Shown here: piece after piece, positions 1-12,500 of the stretch | Numbering within the stretch: position 1 is the stretch's first letter | Layout of the letters: each line of letters starts with the position of its first letter | Source of the DNA: Rutstroemia sp. NJR-2017a BVV2 | Taxonomy: Eukaryota > Ascomycota > Leotiomycetes > Helotiales > Rutstroemiaceae | Direction: 5' to 3' | NCBI GenBank assembly: GCA_002946415.1 | Contig: NJPS01000075.1 | Coordinates: forward strand, 248,001-312,000 | DNA: 64,000 nt | Notes under the pieces: model-generated | Database searches by the model: none | The model's input: only the letters and a program-made list of their open reading frames with translations | Told to the model about the DNA's origin: nothing | Position numbers and translations under genes: made by a program

Positions 1-1248
1 CTCACCAGGCAGCAGCAACGCTACATGGAAGGAGAAATTATTTCTCCAGGAGGTACTACTCACCGACACATCATGCAACTACCGGCCAACATCGACTTGG
101 TCAGACTTGAGACTACTTTGCGACGTGTTGTACAGGCTAGAGCACTTCTCCGCACTCGAATTATCCCGGTGTCATCCCAACTAGTCCAGATTGTACTGAA
201 AGAAGACTTTTCTTGTCGCCACGTTGAGTTCTTATCATCGCTCGTCGCTGATGATCGAAAGGTATCGTGGGGTCTTGGACAACCGCTATCACGATTCAGC
301 ATTGTGGATGGTGGAAACTCGGATGATCGCTGGCTCGTCTGGTCAACCGCCCATGTTATATTTGATGGCTGGTCCCGAAAGCTGCTATTGGAAGAGATCG
401 ACTATGCGTATCACCACAACACAATCCCAGCAGCAGGTCCACAGTACAACAAATTCATCGAGTACGCATACGAAGTGGAAAAAGACGAAGCTGGCACCGC
501 ACTTGTGAAGGAACTCGAGAACACCAAGTTCTTGACTTACTTCAATATGGACGGCACGAAGGTCCCCGGTACCACTCACACTTTATTCCTCGGCATTGAC
601 TTCCCAGCAACTTTCCCGGCTGAAATTTCGTATCCAACGGTGATGCTCACAGCTTGGGCAATTGTTGCATCATACATTGAAAAGCATGATGATCTCCTGT
701 TCAATATCCTGCTGGGTGGCCGAGATGCTGAATTCACGGGAATAGACAGACTCATGGGACCCACGAGCTCTACAGCCCCTCTGGCCACCAGCATCAACAA
801 CGAAATGACTTTCAGAAAGACCGTAGAACTGGTGCAGAAGCGAATGGACGAAGCTAGCAGACTGCAGCACTTGGTCCGACTCGGTGATAAGCTCGAGCGA
901 TTGATGGCGTCTGTGCCCATCCTAGTCGTCCATCCTCCCGATGATTACGAGGAATCAGCAACCAAGAACCTCGGACTGGTGAGAAGCCGTGCTGAACCGG
1001 TACAGCGGTTGGTTGACGCGATGTTTGTGAACTTTTGCCTTCGACCTGGCAATGCGGGGGTGGATCTTCTTATGACGATTGATGAAAGCTTTTTCCCTGA
1101 GGATAAGGCGGTCTTGTACCTGGGATATCTGGAAGAGGTTTTCAAGCGTGTCTTTACTCAGGGAGGTCTGGATTTGACCATTGGGGAGATGAACTTAGGC
1201 TCTAGTACGCTTACGAGCTCGGTGGAAATCACTAGTGGAATGGTGTAA
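1..1248 (+). CDS. C-terminal condensation domain of an NRPS (5' end outside window)
   Basis: The frame is open through the left edge, so this is the 3' end of a longer gene; the ATG at 25 is internal. The first residues, LTRQQQRYMEGE, look like the opening C1 motif of a fungal condensation domain, and about 415 residues follow, one domain's length. The active-site motif HHxxxDG reads AHVIFDG: the first His is Ala, but the second, catalytic His and the DG are kept. Later blocks such as ILLGGRDAEFTGIDRLMGP match the family pattern. No thiolation or thioesterase domain follows, so the synthetase ends in C. That may be a terminal condensation/cyclisation domain, or a domain acting in trans with the NRPS at 9549. 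Family assignment is firm; the role of the terminal domain is inferred. Confidence 0.85.
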   Translation, partial: LTRQQQRYMEGEIISPGGTTHRHIMQLPANIDLVRLETTLRRVVQARALLRTRIIPVSSQLVQIVLKEDFSCRHVEFLSSLVADDRKVSWGLGQPLSRFSIVDGGNSDDRWLVWSTAHVIFDGWSRKLLLEEIDYAYHHNTIPAAGPQYNKFIEYAYEVEKDEAGTALVKELENTKFLTYFNMDGTKVPGTTHTLFLGIDFPATFPAEISYPTVMLTAWAIVASYIEKHDDLLFNILLGGRDAEFTGIDRLMGPTSSTAPLATSINNEMTFRKTVELVQKRMDEASRLQHLVRLGDKLERLMASVPILVVHPPDDYEESATKNLGLVRSRAEPVQRLVDAMFVNFCLRPGNAGVDLLMTIDESFFPEDKAVLYLGYLEEVFKRVFTQGGLDLTIGEMNLGSSTLTSSVEITSGMV

Positions 1249-2386
1249 TGGAAGTTTGAGGTGATGAGAAGTATGCTTTGTTAAGAATAGATCTGTTTGG
1301 CACTTGTTTTGGTTATGGCTTGTTATGGAAAGGTCTGTTTGGCGCTTGTTTTGGATTAATATGTACTCGTTTAGGGTTGGAGTTTTGGCTGTCGGCTCTA
1401 CCATTAATTTTTAATATGTACTAGCTAGCACTACTTGTTGCAAGGGTTGCATAATATCAACATATTTAACAAACAAATCCTCACTGGCCTTGTGTGTTGC
1501 TCGAATGGAAGAACGTCAGATTGAGGGCCCATGGATGAGCTATTTCTTGGTGTTCTATGAAACGGAATGTATAAGAGAGAGTGTATAGAATGAAATAAAT
1601 AGTCACATCTGAAGTACAAGCTGCGATTCATCTAGAGTTGGGTATGATTTGACTAGCTATGGGAATTCAACTTTCAGGGTAATAGTTTGGAGTGAAGCTA
1701 TGCGGTAGAGAGGAAATTAGACCAGAATGGGAAGTATTCAGTGAGATTAGCCAGCAAATCCCAAGAGCACTCGGCTTCGCTCTGCGGTGGACAGAGGTAT
1801 GCTGTGTCCAAAATCTAAATAACTACTGGGTGTCGAGTCCCATAATTATATCAACTCAGTCGCACTTATAAAAACTATCTGGTGGAACACTGGAACTATG
1901 ATAGGGGGTCGGCGGGGGGTTGATGGGATTGGACTCGAACTTAGCTGGGGATCAAAGGTTTGGCGGCACTGCTTTCTGACCCTCCAAATAGGGTCAGAAT
2001 TTAAAATAAATTGTGTATTTCTAGAAGAGGTCAATGATGAAGTTTAGTTATATTTCGAGACTAAATAGTTAGGTCCAAAATAGATTGTACATTTCGGACA
2101 TATAATATTTTCTGTATATCATATGATTCGATAAACCTATAATGATTGACTTGCGACGGCTACGATGATAAGCCTCCAAATACCTAGATATAATAATCTA
2201 CCTGCTGTAACTGGCTCAGTAGTTCTTAGAATCCAGCTTGTAACTAAGACATTAACGCCTACCCATTTTTACACTTTTGCCCCCCTTTGCCCCCCTTTGC
2301 CCCCCATCACCGTCCTTAATCCCAAGACAGATGACAGAAACATAAAATCAAATATTTAGCTTTGAGGTATGATATACACGCTCTAC
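1249..2386. other. Intergenic, AT-rich, no gene seen
   Basis: These 1.1 kb separate the NRPS 3' end from the convergent regulator gene. No frame has domain-like content. Two features stand out: a perfect hairpin at 1975-2000 and a short C-rich triplication at 2278-2306 (TTTGCCCCCC repeated). Confidence 0.6.
1975..2000. repeat. Perfect 10-bp hairpin with 6-nt loop
   Basis: The arms TTCTGACCCT and AGGGTCAGAA pair perfectly around the loop CCAAAT. It lies between the convergent 3' ends of the NRPS fragment and the regulator gene. It could be a transcript-end structure or the core of a small inverted-repeat element; no function can be read from sequence. Confidence 0.6.
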
Positions 2387-4587
2387 TCAACCAAAGAGAA
2401 CATAGCGCCCATAGGTATTCATAACAGAAACCCAATCGCAATTACTCGACCCCGCCTTCCTCATTCTCCAACACTCCTCCATAATCTTCAGCGCCTCCAC
2501 ACACGTCCTACTTGACATCCCCAGCCCCGCCGCTACGGCCAGCTCCCGGAAAAACCCCTGTTCCTCCTCCAACGCAAGACACCCCGTGATACACAACGGC
2601 CATGCCAAATGCCGAAGTAATTTCGCATCCGCCAGCCCCTTAAACGCACCAATGGTCCGCGACACACTCTCTCTTATCTCCGGCAGCTCCGGATGCGCGC
2701 CCGACACCACTACATGCAAGTACGTGACTGCTGCGAGCGCGAAGATGTGCGTGATCTCAGCGGTATGATGACTGCGCGACGAAGCACCTCCACTTATGCT
2801 ACTAGGAGTTGTGTTCTCGAGATCGGCTAGTCCATTCTGGAGACGCTCTTCAATTTCGCCGCCGCGCTGTACCAGACCTTTCAGACTGAGGGTTTGCGTC
2901 TTATCTGCTTTTTTCCGCCATACGTCCAACTGCGCGATTTCGAATATCAGCATCATGATATTGTTTGCGCAGCCGTTGAAGTTTTTTAGATTAATCCCGG
3001 CGCGCTCGAGCATGTGTTTGTGATCCAGGTTGAGGAAGGGACTGGATCGGGTGGAGGCACATGAGATGATGTCCATCCAGATGAAGGACCCGAGAAGAAA
3101 TTTGATCACGGAATCATCTTCGGAGTTTGTGATTGATGCGGTCTCGACTAGGTGCACGAGGGCGGGTATTAAAGTGTTGGCGGCCCTGAGGTGCATTTGC
3201 CAGTTTTCTGTACCGCCATGGAATAACTTTTAGGAGGGAAAATAATCAGTATTGAAGATGCTATGAAGTATACATTGGTCAAACGCAAACTTACCTCCCA
3301 GTACAAAATCTGGAGAACCGAAGTCAGGCTCTCAATACTGCGTAGTATGATGGTCTGTCCGCTCCACATACTCGCTTGTGCCAGACTAAGTTGCATTTCC
3401 TGAATCGCGCGGTAGTAGTATCGGCTTTTGGCTCGTGGAGAAGTACGGGGGTTGAGTATATCTGGATATTGGGCGAGTCGCGAATGGTAGTCGCTCAGAG
3501 CAAGAGCCGCATAATACGCTGCTTTCGTCCGCCGGAGAATGGAAAAAAGCCAACCTCGTCCCCCACTGGAGGGGTCGTAGAATGGATATTGGATATAGAA
3601 GACCTCGTCTAAGTAATTCATGAACAACTTATCCTCCATATCGTGGCAGAAAATCGAGCTGCTTAAACTACTTGAGCTGCCCGCAGCCCACGAATCATGA
3701 TCATGGAGCCCAAAACATGCAGGTCCCGAAGTAGAGTTCCCCCGAACAGGATGCGATGACTCATCTTGGTTCAGAGAGGTGGGGGTGCTGTCTCTGGATA
3801 GGTCTTTTCCGAGGGTCGATGTATTCAGAAGTCCCCCGCGTAGGGTAACAAGCGCCTCCAAATCGACTTCTATCTGATTGTCTTCCCCGGAAAACCCCTT
3901 GTCCCATTGAATCTTGCTTTTGCATCTACCCAAGGAGAGATCTGCTGCCGAGAATATCATTTCCTGAGCCTCGGGTGAAGCGGAACTGGATGCCAAATCC
4001 ACAATTTCTAGATCTGGACTGCCATCAAAAAGATTGTGATTGAATCCGGATATGATATTCTCTTGGTTGAAGAAAGACTCCTCTTGCAGCAGATTGTTCC
4101 AGGACGGTTCACTCAACGTCGGCATATCAAAGGTTGACAAGTAATTCACACTGATATCATGGTGTGGGGTGTGCTGGACTGTAGCAAAACCTTGCATAAC
4201 ATCCGTTCCTTGGATTGGACTTGACACAAGAGGGTGTGATGAAGAAGCCTCTGTAGCCGGGAGCGGATCTGATTGAGCTCTCATGTGTTGCGCACTCCGG
4301 ATGGACTGGCGCTGAAACTTGCTCGACTTGATGTGTCGGAGAATTTGTTTCACTTCTAGAGCCTTTTGCTTCTGCAGCACCCCTCTATCCATCCACTCAG
4401 GGCGCGGTCCAAATCCGTGACAGTACAGTTCAAGAGAAGTGCACGTGGAACATGCAGGACGATTCTCGTCGCATTTCTTTTTCCGCAGCCGACAGGTCCA
4501 GCAGCCATGCAGGCTCCGGCTACCATTCACCAGTGGTTGGGGGGCCATTGGGTTGTGTGTGCGTTGTGGAGGCACTTCAGTTACCAT
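2387..4587 (-). CDS. Zn2Cys6 transcription factor with Fungal_trans_2-type C-terminus
   Basis: There are two exons, 4587-3295 and 3226-2387, with a 68-nt intron (donor GTAAGT, acceptor AAAAG), giving 710 residues. The binuclear zinc cluster lies near the N-terminus, with Cys at about residues 29, 32, 39, 46, 49 and 56 (CWTC..C..C..C..C). The splice joins ILYWE to LFHGGTENWQ, followed by MHLRAAN, a pattern typical of the Fungal_trans_2 (PF11951) domain that fills the C-terminal half. The linker is Ser/Asn-rich. By position it may be the pathway-specific activator of the NRPS and monooxygenase genes; this is inference. It is transcribed towards the NRPS fragment. Start ATG at 4587 precedes the zinc cluster by only 28 residues, as is usual. 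Confidence 0.88.
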
Positions 4588-6825
4588 CTGGCTTGGGAAT
4601 CTTTTCCAAAAGTAGATAATCTGCTACCTAGAGGCGTAGATTACACGGCAGTGTAACCAAACTTTGATTTGCTGGGAGAAAATTCCCGAGGAGAAGTAGA
4701 TTAGATAACTTAGATATCACCTCAAGAACGAATATCATCTGCTATTGTTGCGATAAAGATAACATATACGTCTACAATCAGTACGTAAAAGTTAACATCC
4801 GTACGAGAGATACTCAAAGAGTTAGTTGGTGGGGATACTGACGGACATGGGGCATTTACAACTGTACTGTAGATCTTGCGAATCTCATCTTGGGAGGCAG
4901 CGTTCTTCGTAATTCTCCGAGGACAAGGTTCAATTCAGAAAGGTCTTGGAATGACTGCACAAAGTCGTCGCTGAATAATGTGAGGGCAAACGTCGGGGTA
5001 GAATCAATTGACGATCTGATTGCCATTCTTTCTTTCCTCTGAGAATCCTCTCTGTAGACTCCGGAACTCCTTTTCCAACTTTTAATTCTTGAAACGATCG
5101 CTTATGCAGATAGTCCAGAACTCCTTTCTGCACTCTTCACTTCTAAAATGAGGCTATCCGGAACTCCACTCTCCACATTTAACCATGATAGAATTGCTCA
5201 TGAATACCGTACTATATATCCACAGTTTACAAAGTACAAGTCTACATCGCCCGATCGCAGGCTCCCAGGCTCTAATTCCGCTAGCCTTATGAATTCTCGC
5301 TAATAGTTAAGCTTAAGAAAAGTAGTTGAATAGTAGCTTGAGAAGAGTAAGGTGATGAGGTGTTCCTCTCCACATATCTGATTCGGCCATGTTTTCTAGC
5401 CAGCACCAGATGTGTGGAAGTCATGTGACCAAATTGAAGACAAAAGACTAATCACGGTAGATGAGGTGATTCGGGTATGCAACAGTCTTGTATTATATAG
5501 AGTTTACACGTGGGTTAGGAGATCCGGAGTGTCTAGTTAACTAGCCAACCGATAAGCTCACCCCACAAAATAAGGACAGCGGGAGATCGGCATGCGAATG
5601 TTCTCAAGGTCAACAGCCCGGAGTAGAATTTGGCTAGTTCAATGCTTACATCAGAACATGCCATCTCATGATCGTACCATCGCTGAAGTAATCTACCCAT
5701 CGAACCAGAGTCACGATCTCAAAGATTATGTGAGAATGGCCAGTCAATATATATCATACTAGCTGCACTGGAAGTGTGGCGTAACCTTTTGGTCAAACAG
5801 ATTACAATCCTTAGTTCATAATACAGAAGGGAAACGGTCACTACACAAAAGGTTACCTTCTAGGGCGGCTTGGTATGGGTAGTTGTAGATAGGCTAGACA
5901 ATATTCGGAAGGCAGGTCTCTCTTCTAGCCCCCAACTTCGATTGCATTCAAAAATTGCGATTGGCGTCCCATGTAGACTCTAGGTTATCCCTACCCTGCT
6001 ATACTCCCCTGCCGCGAGTCTCATGTGCATCCTTGTATTGCATATTGCTGAGTAGGATTACCCAAGTACCGCAGAACCACAATACTGGGCGTTTCAAGTA
6101 CCGTAAAGCGTCTCCGGTCCCAATCCCATTTGCGGATTGCAATATTGTTGTTTGCTGTCATCGTTTTCTACTCATTCGACTGTATGATTGCAAACTTTTC
6201 TTTTCAGAGGGATTACCGCATATAGCACCTATTCTAGAGTCTCCTCACTCTGGGCTGAAACCTTCATAGGCGTTTGACAGTCCAGCACAGTCATATATGT
6301 TAGGAGTTCGTACATGATTACAGTAGTACAGCCCAGCGCTAGAACTGCCAACCTCTCGTCGAAACAGACCAGTATTCCCGAAGTTGAGTAATCTTGGTTA
6401 TTGTTGGCGGATGATGTACTGCAGTAGCTACGGCGGATAATTTCGGTGTACTAATGTCATTTTGTATTGATAGGAATTTTCCCATTTGTGGTTTCACTGC
6501 ACCTGTTCTTTCAGTTAGAGTTATACGGGTAATGGAACTGAAAAATAGGTCAGCGACTATATATTTCTAGGTATGCTGAGGCCTATCGCTACAGGCTTAT
6601 TAAGCCTAATCAATCACTTTATTGTAGGTGGAGCTAGGTCCTGCTTACCCCGCTATGGTAGTTCAATACTCTGCATTTTCCACCCTTTCTCTATCCGAAT
6701 TTGCCGAAATGCTCTAGAAAAATACATGCAACCTCTTGTACCTATACAAATTATATCGGCTTGACTTATTTTCCCATGTACCACTTTTAAAGATTAGCTA
6801 GCACAAGTAGTCCTCCCCGAGACCT
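4588..6825. other. Intergenic, no gene seen; one degenerate tandem repeat
   Basis: These 2.2 kb between the regulator's promoter and the monooxygenase 3' end carry only short frames with no recognisable content (for example 5955-6269 and 6573-6764). The left end must contain the promoter of the regulator. A degenerate three-copy repeat lies at about 5054-5207. Confidence 0.55.
5054..5207. repeat. Degenerate tandem repeat, about three copies of 45-55 bp
   Basis: Each copy begins near a CCGGAACTCC or CCAGAACTCC word, followed by CTTTTCCAACTTT-, CTTTCTGCACTCTT- or ACTCTCCACATTT-like sequence and then a tail like TCGCTTATGCA or TTGCTCATGAA. Divergence between copies is high, so the duplication is old. 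Confidence 0.5.
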
Positions 6826-8681
6826 TTATGTGAACGTGATCAGTCTTCGCATCAGGAATCCTCCAAGGACCGCACTTGTGCCAAGAGCTACAAAATTCGC
6901 CAAGGAAAGCTTCTCCAGAACTCCGCCCTCTTCCACCACGCGCCCCACCTTATACGAACGCCTCTTTTGCACAATGCTTTTGAAAGAACCCTCAGCTTCA
7001 TAATCTTCATAGTCCACTTGCTCCATCAGCTTCTGGTAGTCCAGTACCATGCCTGGCCAAAGATTGGTTATCAGCCCCGACTCGGTCTTGTACCAATTGG
7101 TGCATCGGGAGTCGTTCGCGGCGAAGTTTTTTAGCAGATGTTGCAGGTTCGCATTGTACTCTTCGGTTTTTTCCGAGCGCGGTGTTAGACTGAGTGAACC
7201 TCCCTGCTTTCGGGCTTCTAGCACCGGCTTGATCAAGCCGTTGATGTACCTGCTTTGCGCCTCGATTATCGTAATAAAGCTGTTATGAAGCAAGCCGGTA
7301 TTGGGTCCAAGTATGATTCCTAGATTCGGCATCTCCTCGGCGCTGGTACCCTTGTAGGCCCGCGCGCCATCCTTCCACATCTCGTGCAAGGCTTGACCAT
7401 TCCAGCCGTAGATCTTCATCGGATACAGGAAGTCGTTGGCTCGGAAGCCAGTTGCGAAGACGATGAGATCGTAGTGAGAGTCTGCATCCTCTGCTTGTCC
7501 ACCATCGCCAACAACACGGATAGTATGATCGTTGATGCTATGGATATGCCTCGCCTCAAGCTCAACATTGGGACGGTTCAAAGTTGGAAAGAAAAAGTCC
7601 GAGACAACAACCCTCTTACAGCCCACCGGATACTTCGGTGTCAACTTCTCCCACATCTCGGGTTTATGGGGTAGCTGTTCATGCATCATATCCAGAGCCA
7701 TTTCTTTCAGCTTTCTGTTTTCCTCATGCTCAACGAAGTTATTAGAAACATATTCCTTTTCATTGAGATCCATATAACGTCTGCGCCAGTGCCGCTGCCA
7801 GAATGGGAAATAGCGATAAAGGGTTTTCCTTAAACTTGGGATCTCATAGTCCCCACGAGGTAGGATCCAGTGAGGTGTTCTCTGGAAAACCGTTACCTTC
7901 TTCGCCACCTTTGCGAGTTCAGGTACGATCTGAACTGCACTACAACCTGGAAGGAGAGAAAAAGTCAGTTGGATGATAAAAGTTCGGCTGATGGTCAACA
8001 TACCACTTCCTACAACCGCTATCCTTTTATCTTTTAAATCATACGTCCAGTCCCATTGAGCACTGTGCATAGTCTTCCCTTTGAAACTATCCAAACCATC
8101 GATTTTTGGCCATTTCGGCTGACTTAGCTGGCCCACAGCGCTGACAAAAAAGTCGCTAGAAATGGTGTAGTTGGAGGTCGCCTCGGCGTCTTTGGAACCG
8201 TTGGCAACTCTTACGTTCGTATTCCACTTCTTCAGCTTGTCATCCCAGGTCGCTGATTCAACAGTGGAACAAAACCGGATATGCTCATAAAGGCCGTATT
8301 CCTGCGCCACTCGGGTCAGGTAAGACAGAATTTCCTTCTGGCCTGGAAAGTCTCGGCTCCAATTGCTGTTGGGGGCAAAGCTGTAGCTGTAGACAATGGA
8401 CTGCAAGTCAACAGCGCAGCCCGGATACGTGTTGGCATGCCTATCAAACATTGGTTAGAAGTGGACTTGTAATGCATGGGGATGGTAGAATTTCCTCACC
8501 ATGTACCACCGACCCCGGAAGACTGTTCCAAAATGACAAAGTCTCGAGAATTATTGCGTTTGATCATATCAATGGCAGCACACATGCCTCCAATGCCCGC
8601 TCCAACAATGACCACGGAGGTATTTGTGAACGGCTGTTCACTGCTCATCGACAGCTCTGGCCATGATTTTTCGAACGTCAT
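6826..8681 (-). CDS. FAD-dependent monooxygenase, Baeyer-Villiger/FMO type
   Basis: Three exons, 8681-8500, 8440-8004 and 7946-6826, give 579 residues. Intron 1 (59 nt, GTGAGG..TAG) joins GGTW to HANTYPGCAVD. Intron 2 (57 nt, GTATGT..CAG) is a multiple of three without a stop, so the gene also reads through it, but removal gives the family's VVGSGCSAVQIVPELA. Visible motifs are the FAD Rossmann GAGIGG near residue 28, the Baeyer-Villiger fingerprint FxGxxxHxxxW (FKGKTMHSAQW), the NADPH-binding GSGCSA, and ATGF near the end. The last 30 residues are hydrophobic (NFVALGTSAVLGGFLM) and may anchor the enzyme to a membrane. It is divergent from the NRPS across an 867-bp shared promoter, so it probably oxidises the NRPS product. 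Substrate and reaction (N-oxidation or Baeyer-Villiger) cannot be read. Confidence 0.88.
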
Positions 8682-9548
8682 GTTTGCTTCAAAGACAGTG
8701 AATCAAGAAACTTTCCTCTTGTTCTCCTGTTATGGTGCTCCGTCCTTGACTTACTTGTACAAGGCAGTATGCGGGTGATTATCAAATATAAAATACAATG
8801 CTGGAAATACTATCACCTGCGGATGCCGTATAAGCATGACCCATATAATGTAAGCTTTGCGGAGTAAAGCACGTTGTGGTAAGGTTCTTCAGCGCATAAG
8901 TGGGTACAGGCGGCAGAGCTAAGCACCATCGAAGACGTCCGGCGAGGTGGCCGAAACTAGCCCTAGAGAAGACTAGTGCATATCCTCTAGCGATCCCCTG
9001 ACGCTGCACATGTATCGCTGAAGAATTGGGGATATCTTCAATATCGTTCCCGATCGTCGATCTCACCGTTACTAGTGCTTATTACTTCTGTTGTCTGACA
9101 TTTGAAGCGCATCTCCGTAACTACGAAGTGCGTATTATACTCCTGATTTGGGCGGTAGAGCTAAAATCACGCGTCAGAGGGAGCATGAAGTTGGCGGCGG
9201 CAACATTAAACCAAAGTTGTCACAAACTAGTATACCTCGGTATTTATCCGGACCGTGGCAAGCGCGTAGCAGGAGAGCTGGCGGTGGCATCAAGGCAGGT
9301 CTATGAATCATGATATGTTAGCATGATATTGCGTATATAATGATAGGAATAACCTAGTTTGCAAACCTAACAGACCTCATTCATTCATCCAAGTATATTC
9401 ACTTATACAAGTACACACAATTCATGTCATATTCTCTCTGAACTTCTGTGGAAATCAGAAATCACATCACGCACCAACTCAACTCGTTTCATCCCACCAC
9501 ACACATTCCCCTCACATCCATTCAATCAGTACCACAGACTAAACAGAA
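8682..9548. promoter_or_regulatory. Bidirectional promoter between monooxygenase and NRPS
   Basis: The 867 bp between the two divergent start codons contain no credible gene. A TATA-like TATATAATG lies at about 9334, some 200 bp before the NRPS start, and the last 100 bp before it are C/A-rich, as in many fungal 5' leaders. CGG-containing words occur (for example TCCGGACCG near 9248), which a Zn2Cys6 regulator could bind; that is only a suggestion. Confidence 0.55.
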
Positions 9549-12500
9549 ATGGTTGGTCTACTACGTGTGTCTGAGGACCTAAATCACCACGACAATGATT
9601 ACTTCCACACACTCAAGGGGAGAACACAAATAGGTGGAACTACTGGACCGAATGCATTCTCCACAGAGCAGTTGCCTGTAGACGATCTTCGAGCTCGAGC
9701 AGACAGGTTATTCGAGCATGACATTGAAGATCTAGAATGGCCTCAAGATATCAAGCTCGATCGACTAGTTGAATCTGCCTGGGCAATACTTCTTTCTTCG
9801 CATGGAGAGTCAGCCGATACAGTCTTCGAGGTTGTGGTGCCAGTGTCGAGGAGCAGGAACCTCCCTGGACGCACGACCACAACTGTTCGTGTTGCAGTTG
9901 AAGAAGACATGACTTTGAACGCATTACAACATCAGATGATCTTGTCTGAAGAGGCATCATCACCGACGACTCCACGTCTTGAGGAGGAGGCTGACCTTGG
10001 CTGGCAATCTCAATCATTACTAATGGTTCAATCCGCGGACGAGTCACCAATCTCGGACGAAGGTATTGAATTGAACACATATGCGATCGCTCTACACTGC
10101 GAAGTAAATGACAATTCTTTGTTCTTAAAAATGGCTTTTGATTCGGACGCACTCAGCGAGCAGGTAGCGTTGCGAGTTGCGGACCGCTTCGGTCACATAT
10201 TGCGTCAGATTTGCCGTGCCGATATGGCCAGCACAAAAATCAGCAATTTAGACATGATGACAGCGGAGGATCTCCGCCAAATCTGGACATGGAACGCGAA
10301 GGCACCTGAAAAGGTGGGCGGGTGTGTTCATGATATATTCGCCAAGACTGTTTCTCGATATCCGCACGAGACCGCTATAAGTGCCTGGGATGGTGAATTG
10401 ACCTACATGGAATGGGAAAAGGTCTCAACACAATTGGCACATCACCTTCTCCACAAAGGGGTTCGTCCTGGAGACGTACTCCCTTTGATTTTCGAGAAGT
10501 CCATGTGGGTGCCAGTTGCTCAATATGCTGTCATGAAGGCTGGTGCGGCGTCTGTAGTAATCGATCCTGTTCAGACCAAAGAACGCATCAAGATGATAAT
10601 CGACATTGTAGGATCTGGGCTTATCCTATGTGCGCCGTCAACAGCTCCACTGGTTGCTGCTATCACCGAACGAAAACCATTCATAGTGCGGAAAGAGACT
10701 GTGTCAGAGCCGCTCGAGCAAAGAGACGATGGAAGCTATGTAACTACATTGCCTCTCGTCAAGCCCAGCGACCTACTCTATGTAGTGTTCACTTCCGGCA
10801 CCACAGGCAACCCGAAAGGTGCAGCAATTACACATTCAAACTTCACATCTGCAATAAAGCACCAGAGCAAGTTTTTGAGATTCAAACCGGGAGCAAAAGT
10901 TGCAGGTTTCTGTTCATACGCCTTCGATGTATCATGGTCCGATTTCATCCACACACTCGCGTCAGGAGGCTGCTTATGCGTACCTTCAGAACACGACCGA
11001 AAGCATGACTTCATTGAATACATGAACAGGAACAAAATTACCTCTGTCAATCTTACACCATCCGTCGCCGCGATTCTCGACTTGGACAAAGTGCCAACAC
11101 TTGACACTGTGGCACTTATTGGTGAAGCCATTGATTTTGACAAGTTACCGCAACTTAGAAATATTGAAGCTTCGCTAGTCACATACGGTCCGGCCGAGTG
11201 CACAGTGACTACAACAGGGGTTGCCAATATCAATAATGCTGGAACTACCAAATCGACCATTGGATGGGCGGTGGGATCAACAACATGGATTGCGGACCCA
11301 AATAAGAATGCACTCACACCCGTTGGCTTGGTCGGAGAGTTACTCCTAGAAGGCCCACTAGTCGGAGCTGGATATCTTAAAAACGAGGAGAAGACAGCGG
11401 CTGTGTTTATCGAAGATCCAAGCTGGTTACTGCGAGGCGGTCCCGGATTCGAAGGCCGTCGCGGGCGTCTTTATCGAACGGGGGATCTGGTGCGCTATAA
11501 TCCCGACGGTGAACTGATCTTTCTCGGGCGAAAAGACACCCAGGTTAAAATCAACGGTCAACGTACGGAGCTTGGCGACGTAGAGCATCACATCTGTCGA
11601 GTTCTGAATTCAATGCCGGCGGTGGCCGATGTTGTCGCTGAAGTCGTTACGCCCAAAGTCACCCAGCGTCCGATGCTGGTAGCCTTCCTACTCATGCCCA
11701 CGACCAGCGCTGAGCAGCTTTCCAAGAAAGCTGCCGTGATAATCGAGACGCTGACAAGAGGATTACCCGAGTTGGTCTCACCTCACATGATCCCCAGTGT
11801 ATATATCCCGATGACCGACCTCCCGCGAGGATTAACGGGAAAGACAGACCGAAAAGCACTGCGTGAAATCGGTGCCAAATTAGACCGTCAAACACTTGCT
11901 TCTCTGTCTGGTGTCACTTTTGCACAGAAAATCGAACCAACTACGGAAGCAGAGATACAGTTGAGGGATATCTGGGCGTCGGTGCTCAATATTCCAGCCA
12001 GCGACATCGGAACACAAGACAGTTTCCTGCGGCTTGGCGGTGAATCCATCGCCGCTATACGACTCGCAACTGTTCTCCGCAGAAAGGGAATTTCTCTGAC
12101 TGTTCCGGAAATTTTCAGCCAGCCACAGCTCAGCGAGATGGCCAAACTCATGTCCCGAAGTGACGCACCAGCACGAGAAGCGTTGCGGCCATTTTCTCTA
12201 CTGAAAGCAGAGATGAACAAGAACGACGCTTGTCGCCAAGCAGCAGAGTTGTGCTCTGTAGAGTCTTCGCAAATCGAGGATATCTTTCCATGCACAGCGC
12301 TCCAGGAAGGCTTGTTGGCTATGACCGCGCTGAGCGCAGGTAAATACGTGGGGTCCCAGATTGCTGAGCTAAAGCCCGAGATCGATATACTGAGGCTACA
12401 GGAAGCGTGGCAGAGAGTCTCGGAAAGAGCTTCTATACTTCGCACTCGTATTGTTGACCTACCGGGTCAGGGCTTGGTGCAGGTTGTTCTTCGGGAGGCT

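Noticed and set aside
10412..11008. 198-codon frame on the + strand, and similar minus-strand frames inside the NRPS
   Set aside because: They overlap conserved adenylation motifs in another frame and show no domain content.
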